From: Solirubrobacteraceae bacterium
GTDB lineage: Bacteria > Actinomycetota > Thermoleophilia > Solirubrobacterales > Solirubrobacteraceae
Assembly: GCA_016462625.1 (NCBI GenBank)
Contig: JAEMSV010000048.1
Location: 18,132 to 27,986, forward strand
Length of the DNA: 9,855 nucleotides
Direction of reading: 5' to 3'
Shown here: piece by piece, positions 1-5,395 of the stretch
Layout of the letters: every line of letters begins with the position of its first letter
Numbering within the stretch: the stretch's first letter is position 1
The notes under the pieces: generated by a model
What the model was told of the DNA's origin: nothing
Databases searched by the model: none
The model's input: the letters and a program-made list of their open reading frames with translations, nothing else
Made by a program: the position numbers and the translations under genes

Positions 1-120
1 GTAGACGGTCGACATCCCGCCGGTTCCCACCTCGGCATCGAGGCGGTACCGCTCGTTCAAAAGGGTCCCGACGGAGCTGCTCACTGCGCCTATTGTGCTG
101 CCCTCGCGGCCGACGTTCAT
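1..120 (-). CDS. Ser/Thr protein kinase (PknB-type), N-terminal fragment cut by the left edge
   Basis: Reading minus from the ATG at 120 gives 40 codons with no stop before the window edge. The fragment contains LNERYRLDAEVGTGGMSTVY, which matches the start of PknB-type (Hanks) kinases: an 'ERYRL' strand followed by the glycine-rich ATP loop GxGGMxxVY at about residues 33-40. The catalytic lysine, the HRD and DFG motifs and any membrane or PASTA segments would lie outside the window. Such kinases transfer phosphate from ATP to Ser/Thr of partner proteins and are often membrane receptors in actinobacteria. The start is uncertain. The ATG at 120 has AGGAAGG directly against it, which is too close for a normal ribosome site; a GTG at 84 would give a shorter leader (MSSSVGTLLNERY). 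The gene diverges from the zinc-ribbon gene at 244. The kinase call is firm for this motif; any specific function is unknown. Confidence 0.8.
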   Translation of the reverse strand, partial: MNVGREGSTIGAVSSSVGTLLNERYRLDAEVGTGGMSTVY

Positions 121-190
121 CCTTCCTACGTCAAGACGGTCGTGTTTCCTGCCGTTGCGGGGGTTCTCGGCGTGGGGGGTTATGCGGTGA

Positions 191-209
191 ACGGGCCAAT
201 TTGGCCCGT
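191..209. promoter_or_regulatory. Perfect 19-bp palindrome, candidate operator
   Basis: ACGGGCCAATTTGGCCCGT has 9-base arms that are exact inverted repeats around a single central T. It lies in the spacer between the divergent kinase (start at 120) and the zinc-ribbon gene (start at 244), about 22 bases upstream of the TAGGGT box at 231. A one-base centre is a poor RNA hairpin loop, so a dimeric DNA-binding protein site is the better reading. The regulator is not identifiable from the window. Confidence 0.45.
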
Positions 210-230
210 CTGTCGCATCACCCCCGCGGG

Positions 231-243
231 TAGGGTGGCGCCG
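231..243 (+). promoter_or_regulatory. Possible leaderless promoter -10 box (TAGGGT)
   Basis: TAGGGT at 231-236 fits the actinobacterial -10 pattern TAnnnT. It ends seven bases before the ATG at 244, the distance expected when transcription starts at the first base of the start codon. No Shine-Dalgarno sequence is at the proper distance upstream of the ATG, which also fits a leaderless mRNA. I see no clear -35 hexamer 17-18 bases upstream, so this remains an inference. Confidence 0.35.
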
Positions 244-540
244 ATGGCCGAGCCCGGCGAACGCGTGATCTGTCCGGATTGTCGCCGTGAGGTGCGGCTG
301 GTCGTCGGGCGCTGCCCCGAGTGTGGCGCTGCCGTCACCGGGCCGCCGCCAGGCGCTCCGATCGGCGACCCCTCGCCGGGGTTCGTCGGAGAGATCTTCG
401 GGAGCACGGCGGGATTGGTCGCCGTTCTCCTGCCGACGGCCGCCGTGATCGCGGTGCTGGTACTGATCGGCTGGGAGGCGGCGGTCGCGGTCCTCGTTGT
501 CGCGGGGCTGGGGTATCTGGCGTTGGCGCGGCTCCCTTGA
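244..540 (+). CDS. Small zinc-ribbon membrane protein, function unknown
   Basis: This encodes 98 residues from the ATG at 244. Near the N-terminus is a four-cysteine zinc ribbon: CPDC at about residues 10-13 and CPEC at about 24-27, separated by ten residues. A Pro/Gly-rich linker follows, then two hydrophobic segments (about 52-70 and 75-95) that look like a transmembrane hairpin. The protein is probably membrane-anchored with the ribbon in the cytoplasm. The reading frame is open upstream to a GTG at 142, but the added residues cross the palindrome and the TAGGGT box, so I prefer 244. It diverges from a Ser/Thr kinase gene and faces the flagellar operon; neither neighbour defines its role. 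I do not recognise a named family. Zinc-ribbon proteins of this type are common and mostly uncharacterised. The coding call is good; the function is open. Confidence 0.65.
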   Translation: MAEPGERVICPDCRREVRLVVGRCPECGAAVTGPPPGAPIGDPSPGFVGEIFGSTAGLVAVLLPTAAVIAVLVLIGWEAAVAVLVVAGLGYLALARLP

Positions 541-610
541 CCGCACGCAGCGACGGGCACGTGAGGGACCGAGACGCGCTCACCGGACTCTTCGAGCGGT
601 TCGCGGACTG

Positions 611-645
611 AGAACGACGAAGGGCCGCCCCGAAGGACGGCCCCT
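611..645 (-). terminator. Probable terminator of the flagellin operon (UUCG tetraloop)
   Basis: On the minus strand, positions 645 down to 620 form an 11-bp stem including two G-U pairs. It closes on a UUCG loop (631-634) with a C-G closing pair, a very stable arrangement. The tail CGTCGTTCT (619-611) is only moderately T-rich. It lies 67 bases beyond the flagellin stop and is the third of three consecutive hairpins. It also sits downstream of the convergent zinc-ribbon gene and could block read-through from that side, although no T-run follows it on the plus strand. Confidence 0.6.
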
Positions 646-656
646 GTCAGATACGT

Positions 657-685
657 GGGAAGATCGCCGCCAGGCGATGCTTCCC
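657..685 (-). other. Long hairpin in the flagellin 3' untranslated region
   Basis: GGGAAG-ATCGCC (657-668) pairs with GGCGAT and CTTCCC (673-678 and 680-685), giving 12 base pairs with one bulged base and a four-base loop. There is no T-run after it on the minus strand, so it is more likely to protect the flagellin mRNA 3' end or aid termination than to act alone as a terminator. Confidence 0.5.
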
Positions 686-687
686 GG

Positions 688-712
688 CGATACGGCCGTC
701 AGGCCCTTATCG
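688..712 (-). other. Hairpin directly after the flagellin stop codon
   Basis: CGATA (688-692) pairs with TATCG (708-712), and GGCC (694-697) pairs with GGCC (702-705) across a four-base loop, with a small internal mismatch between. On the minus strand the stem starts at the very base after the flagellin TAG. It is the first of three adjacent hairpins before the probable terminator. Confidence 0.45.
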
Positions 713-1522
713 CTAGCCCTGGAGCAGCGAGAGCACCGACTGGTTGCTCTGGTTGGCCTGCGCGAGCATCGCGGTGCCGGCCTGCTGGAGCACCTGGAAC
801 CGGGTCATGTCGACCATGCCCTCGGCCATGTCGAGGTCGCGGATTCGCGACTCCGCGCTGACCAGGTTCTCGTGGTACGCACCGAGGCTGTTCAGCAGGT
901 GCTCGAACCGGTTCTGCACCGAGCCGAACGTCGCGCGCTGCGACGACACCGCGTTGATGGCGGCGTCGATCTCCGAGATGTCGCTCGCGCCACCGGCGGT
1001 GAGCGAGAACCACGACGTGCCGAGCGTGCCCGTCAGCGAGATCGTCGCCACCGAGATGCTCTCGCCGTCGTTGGCGCCGACCTGGAACGTCACCTGCGTG
1101 GCCTGATTCAGCAGGCACACGCCGTTGAAGTTCGTCTGATTGCCGATGCGCTCGATCTCGGATGCGAGCTGGTTGACCTCCGACTGAATTGCGGTCCGGT
1201 CATTCGTGCTCAGGCTGCCGTTCTTGTACTGCACTGCCAGTTCACGGACACGCTGAAGCATGCTGTGAACCTCGGCCATGGCACCCTCGGTGGTCTGGAC
1301 CATCGAGATGCCGTCCTGCGCATTGCGCATGGACTGTTCGATTCCCCGGGTCTGTCCGCGCATACGCTCGGAAATCGCCAGGCCGGCGGCATCGTCTGCG
1401 CCGGAGTTGATGCGGAACCCCGATGAGAGGCGAGTCATCGCCTTCGTCAGGTTTGCGTTCGTGGCCTGCAGGCTGCGGTGCGCGCCCAGGGCCTCGATAT
1501 TGTTTTGAATCCGTAGAGCCAT
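713..1522 (-). CDS. hag: Flagellin, filament subunit (short D0/D1 type)
   Basis: This encodes a 269-residue flagellin, the protein that polymerises into the external filament after type III export. The N-terminal D0/D1 region is clear: MALRIQNNIEAL start, LSSGFRINSGADDAAGLAIS at about 32-51, and LQRVRELAVQ at about 89-98. The C-terminal D1/D0 region has AESRIRDLDMAEGM at about 223-236 and ends QANQSNQSVLSLLQG. Only about 50-60 residues separate the conserved ends, so surface domains D2/D3 are essentially absent. Residue 136 (NGVCLLN) is a cysteine, unusual in a filament protein. A strong AAGGAGGA lies eight bases before the ATG. It is the last gene of the operon, 23 bases after csrA. CsrA and FliW are expected to control its translation; FliW in Bacillus subtilis binds the flagellin C-terminus. 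Identification is firm; the symbol hag/fliC is a naming choice. Confidence 0.96.
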   Translation of the reverse strand: MALRIQNNIEALGAHRSLQATNANLTKAMTRLSSGFRINSGADDAAGLAISERMRGQTRGIEQSMRNAQDGISMVQTTEGAMAEVHSMLQRVRELAVQYKNGSLSTNDRTAIQSEVNQLASEIERIGNQTNFNGVCLLNQATQVTFQVGANDGESISVATISLTGTLGTSWFSLTAGGASDISEIDAAINAVSSQRATFGSVQNRFEHLLNSLGAYHENLVSAESRIRDLDMAEGMVDMTRFQVLQQAGTAMLAQANQSNQSVLSLLQG

Positions 1523-1545
1523 CCGTTGCTTCCTCCTTGCCGTCC
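1522..1545 (-). promoter_or_regulatory. Flagellin leader: strong ribosome site with four GGA triplets, candidate CsrA target
   Basis: The 23-base gap between the csrA stop and the flagellin ATG contains AAGGAGGA (1538-1531), eight bases before the start. Counting the A of the ATG, GGA occurs at 1545-1543, 1536-1534, 1533-1531 and 1524-1522. GGA is the core that CsrA recognises, and in B. subtilis CsrA blocks the hag ribosome site. The site is visible; binding is inferred from the family and from csrA lying next door. Confidence 0.55.
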
Positions 1546-1788
1546 TTAGCGGCGGTTCGCTTTGCCCGCACCAACGGGCAGATCGTCAGGCAGCTGAGTG
1601 ACGTCCGCAGACGCCGCAGCCGCGTTTTCTTCCTTCACTGCGGCCCAGATCTCCTCGCGGTAGACCGGGATTGACCGCGGCGCAGCGATGCCGATTCGCA
1701 CGCTGTTGCCGCTGACCTCCATCACTTCGATGACGACATCGTCGCCGAGCATGATCTTCTCGCCGGGTCGTCGTGTGATGATGAGCAT
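1546..1788 (-). CDS. csrA: CsrA, carbon storage regulator / flagellin translation repressor
   Basis: This encodes 80 residues from the ATG at 1788, preceded by AAGGAGGA nine to ten bases upstream. CsrA is a small RNA-binding dimer that binds GGA motifs over ribosome sites. The diagnostic start MLIITRRPGEKIMLGDDV and the segment VRIGIAAPRSIPVYREEI match the family, with the RNA-contacting arginine at residue 44. The protein is longer than the roughly 61-residue enterobacterial form. Its tail begins EENAAAASADV, which resembles the B. subtilis extension, including an asparagine at residue 55 that I recall as important for FliW control; the last residues are Lys/Arg-rich. An open frame extends further upstream to 1878 but overlaps the end of fliW and lacks family similarity there, so it is rejected. 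Its position between fliW and flagellin supports a role as flagellin translation repressor. Confidence 0.95.
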   Translation of the reverse strand: MLIITRRPGEKIMLGDDVVIEVMEVSGNSVRIGIAAPRSIPVYREEIWAAVKEENAAAASADVTQLPDDLPVGAGKANRR

Positions 1789-1805
1789 TAGGGCATTCCT
1801 CCTTG
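1789..1805 (-). promoter_or_regulatory. csrA ribosome site sharing ten bases with the flagellin leader
   Basis: CAAGGAGGAA at 1805-1796 is identical to 1539-1530 in front of flagellin. It provides the csrA ribosome site and two GGA triplets. The same segment holds ATG-CCC-TAA, a two-codon open frame whose stop overlaps the csrA start as TAATG. The shared sequence may simply be a strong ribosome site, or it may let CsrA repress its own synthesis. Confidence 0.45.
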
Positions 1806-1823
1806 GAACCGGGGGCGGCGCCG

Positions 1824-2282
1824 CTAGGCAGCCTGCTCCTCCGAGCCGGGGTTCATGCCAGGCTGAAACAAGGGGCACCGGACAGGGGCATTGCTGGCCT
1901 GGTTGATGATCTGGAAGCCGCGACCTTCCGCGACCAGAATCGGGGCACGCAGGTTCGCGGTGAAGTCGTCGAGCGACTCCGCGGCGCGAACCGTGACGTA
2001 GACCTGCGTCTCCTCGGGGTCGGTGACCCCGAGACGGCTGGCCTCGTCATCGGACAGCTCGACCTCGTACTCGGGGAAGAACCGCCACGGCACCGTGACC
2101 GGAAGCGCCAGCGCCGGATCCTCCAGCGAGTGGAGCCACACAAAGGCGCTCTCGTCGCTGCGGGCGAGCAGGGCGTACCGGGTCCCGGGAAGGCCGATGA
2201 GGCCGTTGGGGAATTCGATCGCCGCCTCAGCGGGGATCTCGAGCTGACCGAATCGCGTGCTCTCCAGCACGAGTGCCTGCAT
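1824..2282 (-). CDS. fliW: FliW, flagellar assembly factor and CsrA antagonist
   Basis: This encodes 152 residues from the ATG at 2282. FliW is a cytoplasmic beta-barrel protein that binds either flagellin or CsrA. When flagellin is exported, freed FliW inactivates CsrA and flagellin translation resumes. The family pattern is visible: STRFGQLEIPAEAAIEFPNG at about residues 8-27, then GLIGLPGTRYALL, an FVWLHSLEDPALALPV strand at about 47-62, and the closing region ILVAEGRGFQIINQASNAPV. The frame is open to an ATG at 2315 that overlaps the flgL stop as TGATG, which would couple translation and add 11 residues. I prefer 2282 because it aligns with the short B. subtilis N-terminus and has CGGAGGA just upstream, though the spacing is short. 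It is followed after 35 bases by csrA, the expected partner. Confidence 0.93.
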   Translation of the reverse strand: MQALVLESTRFGQLEIPAEAAIEFPNGLIGLPGTRYALLARSDESAFVWLHSLEDPALALPVTVPWRFFPEYEVELSDDEASRLGVTDPEETQVYVTVRAAESLDDFTANLRAPILVAEGRGFQIINQASNAPVRCPLFQPGMNPGSEEQAA

Positions 2283-2314
2283 GGGTCCTCCGTGGTCTTC
2301 GTATGCGGTCGTCA

Positions 2315-3223
2315 TCACAAGAAGTCCATGAGGGACTGCTGGACGAGATTCGCGCCGGACCGGAGAGCAGCCTGGTAGATCGACTGCTGGCTCTGCATGG
2401 TGATGATGGTCGACGCCATATCAGTAGATTCGGCCTGATTCAGAAAGTCTGTAGTCGTGATGATCTGATCGGCCAGAACCCCGTCGGCGTGATCGAGGCG
2501 ATTAATGCCCGTTCCGACCAGGGAACGGGCCGAAAGCACGTCCGTGAGGGCGCTTTCGAGGTTCCGCAAGTCGGCGCCTTGGAGCGCTGAAATGTCCGCC
2601 GGCGTGCCGCCCGTCAGGTGCGCGTGGATGTCGCGCAGCGTGTTCAGGAACTTGCCGTCGGTGCCGTCCCCGAGGACGCTGGCGCCGTCCACGTTGATCT
2701 GCATCGACACGCCCGGCCCGATCGTCCGGACGATGCCCGCGGTGTCGCCGTTGTACGTGTCGGCGCCGGCGGGGTCGTAGGGGGCGGCGTTCGTGATCTG
2801 GCCGCCGAAGATGTAGGAGTCGTTGAAGCGGGAGTTCCCGGCGAGCTTGACGGCCTCGATGATGTTGCCGATCTCCTCGGCCATCGCGTCGCGGTCGGTC
2901 TGCTGCAGCGCGCCGCCGCCGCCGCCGATCGCCAGCTCGCGAGCACGGTGGACCGCGTCGTTGATCGTGGTGAGCGCGCCGTCGGTCGTCTCCATCCAGC
3001 CCTTGGACTGCGCGATCGTCTCCTGCAGGTCGTCGGCCTGGGTGAGGTCCTGGCGCAGCCGGAGGGCGCGGTGGGTCGCGAGCGGGTCGATCGCCGCGTC
3101 GAGCAGCCGGCGGCCGCTGGAGATCTGGGCCGAGCTCGTGTTGTAGGCGTTCTCCGAACGGCGGAGGTCGGTCAGGAGCCGGGCCTGCGACATGCCTTCG
3201 GTGATGCGGGCGTTGCTGGCCAT
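2315..3223 (-). CDS. flgL: FlgL, hook-filament junction protein (HAP3)
   Basis: This encodes 302 residues, close to the usual FlgL length of about 300. FlgL is an exported protein that sits between FlgK and the first flagellin ring. The flagellin-like N-terminal coiled coil is visible (RITEGMSQARLLTDLRRSE at about 6-24, then TSSAQISSGRRL). The characteristic segment NSRFNDSYIFGGQITNAAPY follows RELAIGGGGG, and the C-terminal helix ends DMASTIITMQSQQSIYQAAL plus a short tail finishing SLMDFL. The start lies three bases after the flgK stop, so translation is probably coupled. The five-glycine run is encoded by a perfect trinucleotide repeat. FlgN, encoded two genes upstream, is the likely chaperone. 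FlgL is distinguished from a second flagellin by the FGG motif and by its place directly after flgK. Confidence 0.94.
   Translation of the reverse strand: MASNARITEGMSQARLLTDLRRSENAYNTSSAQISSGRRLLDAAIDPLATHRALRLRQDLTQADDLQETIAQSKGWMETTDGALTTINDAVHRARELAIGGGGGALQQTDRDAMAEEIGNIIEAVKLAGNSRFNDSYIFGGQITNAAPYDPAGADTYNGDTAGIVRTIGPGVSMQINVDGASVLGDGTDGKFLNTLRDIHAHLTGGTPADISALQGADLRNLESALTDVLSARSLVGTGINRLDHADGVLADQIITTTDFLNQAESTDMASTIITMQSQQSIYQAALRSGANLVQQSLMDFL
2912..2926. repeat. (GCC)5 trinucleotide tract inside flgL
   Basis: Five exact GCC units on the plus strand encode the five consecutive glycines of FlgL. Slippage would add or remove glycines without shifting the frame, and the tract falls in a loop between conserved helices. 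Confidence 0.6.
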
Positions 3224-3226
3224 GGC

Positions 3227-4537
3227 TTACAGACCGACCCTTCCGGTCCGGTTGATGAGGACGTCGAGCATCTCGTCCATCGTCGACATGGTTCGGGCGG
3301 ACGCCTGGTAGCCGCGCTGGAAGCGGATCATGTTGGCCATCTCCTCGTCGAGGGAGACGCCGGCGACGGAGAGCTTGCGGTTCTGGATGGTGCTGAGCAG
3401 GCTGTCCGACGAGCTCGCGCTGCTCTCGGCGACGCTGGTGTCGTGTCCGACCCGGGCGACGAGCGTCGCGTAGAGGTTGTCGGCCGTGCCGTTGGCAAGC
3501 GCGGAGATGGCCCGGGCGATGTCGTTCGCGCCCGTCGTCGTGCCGGTGCCCGAATCGATCGTGGCGGTGGTCGCGTTGACGCCGATCGTGGCGGCCGTCG
3601 TGCCGCTGAAGAAGTTGGGCGCGCCGTCGGCGGTGTGCGCCGCGTTCACGCCCGTGATGAGGCTCGAGGCGAACGCGTCGAGGTCGGCGCGGTACGAGGC
3701 GATCGTGGTCTGCGTGTTCAGCAGCGCCTCGAGCTTGCCGCCGGGCGCGGTCAGCGCCTGCGGCCAATCGACGGCCGCGTCGTCGACGAGCGGGTTCGCC
3801 GCGTCGCCGAACGTGACCTGGAGCGCGCCGTTGCCGAGGTCGGTCGTGGAGACGTTGCCGTACTCCGAGAGCCGGTCGAGGAGCAGGTCGCGGCGGTCGA
3901 GCAGATCGTTCGGGGACTGACCGATGCTCGTCGCGGCCTTGATCTGGGTGTTGAGCTTGGCGAGCTCGGTGGCGATCGGCCCGATCGGGTTCTGCGCGCC
4001 CGTCGTCAGCGCGGTGTACTCCGTGCCGGCGTAGTTCTGGGCGGTCGCGAGGCGCGAGTCGAGGTTGTTCAGGGCGTTGGCGAGCGTCGTGGCGTGGCCG
4101 ATGACGGCGCTCTTGACCGACAGGTCGCTCGGTGAGTTCGACAGGTTCGTCCACGAGGTCCAGAACTTCTCGAGGAGGGCGTTCAGGCCCTCGTCGCCCG
4201 GCTCGTTGAACTCGTCGAGTGCGCGGCGGACGCCCTCGGCGTTCGTGGTGTCGTAGCCCGCGGTCGTGTTCTGCGCGCGGTACTGGATGTCGAGGAACGA
4301 GTCCCGCATGCGGCGGAACTGCTCGATCTCGACGCCCTGACCGAGGTACGCGCCGGCGCCGCTGGCGAGACCCGACTGGATCTTCAGCGCGCTGGAGGCC
4401 GAGTAGGCGACCTCCTGGCGGGAGTAGCCCTCGGTGCCGGCGTTTGCGACGTTGTTCGAGGTGACGTCCAGTGCGCGCTGCTGCGCGGTGATGCCGCGGA
4501 GCGCCGTCTGGAGACCGAAGAAGCTTGACACCTGCAT
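3227..4537 (-). CDS. flgK: FlgK, hook-associated protein 1
   Basis: This encodes 436 residues, at the short end for FlgK, which is commonly 450-600. FlgK is exported and forms the first junction layer on the hook tip. The N-terminus (FFGLQTALRGITAQQRALDV, then SNNVANAGTEGYSRQEV) is the rod/hook family signature. The C-terminus SLDEEMANMIRFQRGYQASA followed by RTMSTMDEMLDVLINRTG is the FlgK-type coiled coil. The middle contains a Thr/Ala/Gly-rich stretch (about residues 305-345) typical of exposed, poorly conserved domains; the reduced length comes from this central part. The start has GGAGG about ten bases upstream, overlapping the end of flgN, whose stop is four bases away. The neighbours flgN and flgL are its usual partners. 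Confidence 0.95.
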   Translation of the reverse strand: MQVSSFFGLQTALRGITAQQRALDVTSNNVANAGTEGYSRQEVAYSASSALKIQSGLASGAGAYLGQGVEIEQFRRMRDSFLDIQYRAQNTTAGYDTTNAEGVRRALDEFNEPGDEGLNALLEKFWTSWTNLSNSPSDLSVKSAVIGHATTLANALNNLDSRLATAQNYAGTEYTALTTGAQNPIGPIATELAKLNTQIKAATSIGQSPNDLLDRRDLLLDRLSEYGNVSTTDLGNGALQVTFGDAANPLVDDAAVDWPQALTAPGGKLEALLNTQTTIASYRADLDAFASSLITGVNAAHTADGAPNFFSGTTAATIGVNATTATIDSGTGTTTGANDIARAISALANGTADNLYATLVARVGHDTSVAESSASSSDSLLSTIQNRKLSVAGVSLDEEMANMIRFQRGYQASARTMSTMDEMLDVLINRTGRVGL

Positions 4538-4541
4538 ACGA

Positions 4542-5087
4542 CTAGGCCTCCAGATCCAGGACGCGGTGGGCGGCGCCGGCAGCGAACCGGCCGGCCGTCG
4601 GGTCGACGGCGTTCGCGGTGGCGCTCGGGCCGTAGGCGCCGGTGTCCTCCTCGCCGCCGAGGAGGCGGGTGAGGTGGTCCAGGAACGCGAGCTCCTGGCG
4701 CATCAGGGCGCGGTTGATCGTGTGCTTCTTCTGGATCTCGGCGAGCAGGCCGCGCAGCTGCGCGCTCCGCTCGCGGGCCGTCGTGGCCGTCACGGGATCG
4801 AGAAGGGTGCAGATGTGGTCGAGCGTGACTGCGTGGGCGGGCATGCCGAGCTGCTCCCCGGCGCGAGCGAGAACGACGTTGCGGCGCTGCTCGAGCTGGG
4901 CGCGGCGCTCCATCTCGGTCTGGATCTCGCCGATGGCGCCGATCACCTTCTCGACCTGGCGGTCGCGGATCGCGACGCCCTGGCGCAGAACGGTGTCGAG
5001 CAGGCGCTCGGCCGAGCGCACCTGGTCCTCAAGGTGGCTGAGGAGCTCCTGGCCCATGCCGAGGTGGACGGTCATCGTCGTGCTCAT
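4542..5087 (-). CDS. flgN: FlgN-like export chaperone
   Basis: This encodes 181 residues, somewhat longer than the common 140-160. FlgN is a cytoplasmic helical chaperone that keeps FlgK and FlgL export-competent. The sequence has no signal peptide and is largely helical to about residue 145. Heptad-like segments are seen, such as LLSHLEDQVRSAERLLDTVL, then QTEMERRAQLEQRRNVVLA, then RGLLAEIQKKHTINRALMRQ. This matches the general FlgN pattern of a hydrophobic helical hairpin followed by a 'N..L..QEL.F...L' helix. The last 35 residues are Gly/Ala-rich and probably flexible. FlgN proteins diverge strongly, so the call rests partly on position: it overlaps the rod-binding gene by four bases (ATGA) and directly precedes flgK. 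An alternative is another small flagellar chaperone, but the position makes FlgN the best choice. Confidence 0.85.
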   Translation of the reverse strand: MSTTMTVHLGMGQELLSHLEDQVRSAERLLDTVLRQGVAIRDRQVEKVIGAIGEIQTEMERRAQLEQRRNVVLARAGEQLGMPAHAVTLDHICTLLDPVTATTARERSAQLRGLLAEIQKKHTINRALMRQELAFLDHLTRLLGGEEDTGAYGPSATANAVDPTAGRFAAGAAHRVLDLEA

Positions 5088-5395
5088 GACGTGACGCCCT
5101 CCTCAGGATGCTGCGCGGCGTCGATGCTCGCCGCGATGCCGATGCCGCCGGCGCTCGTGAGCGCATCGGCCATGATCGTCGGCAGCTGCTGGCGGTACGC
5201 CTTCGTGGTGGCGGTCTCGGACTCGTTCTCCGGGTTCTCGCTGGTCTTCGAGAGCTGCTTGGTGAGCTCGAGAAGCAGCGAGCGCTCGAACGACAGCGCG
5301 GCGCGGTACTCGTCCTGACGCTTGGGCGAGCCGTCCCGGACAGCAGCGGGGAGTGCAGCGCCCGGCGCGATGATGGGGAGGCTCGACGAGGTCAC
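5084..5395 (-). CDS. flgJ: FlgJ-like rod-binding protein (no muramidase domain)
   Basis: This encodes 103 residues from a GTG at 5395 that overlaps the flgG stop (TAGTG), so translation is probably coupled. The core matches the rod-binding domain found at the N-terminus of FlgJ: YRAALSFERSLLLELTKQL at about 30-48, a variable Glu/Ser-rich loop, then AYRQQLPTIMADALTSAGGI and GIAASI ending near 91, including the typical 'aGGiGia' end. In two-domain FlgJ a peptidoglycan hydrolase follows; here the gene stops, as in many Gram-positive bacteria where another enzyme opens the wall. It probably caps or scaffolds the growing rod. There is no signal peptide, in keeping with type III export. It ends with an ATGA overlap into flgN. 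The domain call is good; equivalence to Salmonella FlgJ is by domain only. Confidence 0.82.
   Translation of the reverse strand: MTSSSLPIIAPGAALPAAVRDGSPKRQDEYRAALSFERSLLLELTKQLSKTSENPENESETATTKAYRQQLPTIMADALTSAGGIGIAASIDAAQHPEEGVTS

Noticed and set aside
219..238. Imperfect inverted repeat CACCC...GGGTG around the TAGGGT box
   Set aside because: The arms are short and GC-simple, so it is not distinguishable from background in this sequence.
142..243. Longer zinc-ribbon protein from a GTG at 142
   Set aside because: The extra 34 residues would be encoded across the palindrome and the candidate promoter, and have no membrane or domain feature.
1789..1878. Longer csrA start at 1878
   Set aside because: CsrA proteins begin at MLI with the start at 1788, which has a good ribosome site; the extension overlaps the 3' end of fliW.
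3470..3640. Thr/Ala/Gly-rich stretch in FlgK as a possible inserted domain
   Set aside because: FlgK centres are normally variable and of low complexity, and the protein is shorter rather than longer than usual.
2618..4135. 505-codon plus-strand frame opposite flgL and flgK
   Set aside because: Same reasoning: Val/Gly/Arg/Asp-rich, without motif, and opposite real genes.
2502..4154. Long minus-strand frame of 550 codons overlapping flgL and flgK
   Set aside because: It is very Arg/Pro/His-rich and overlaps two firmly identified genes in another frame, so it is a GC-driven shadow.
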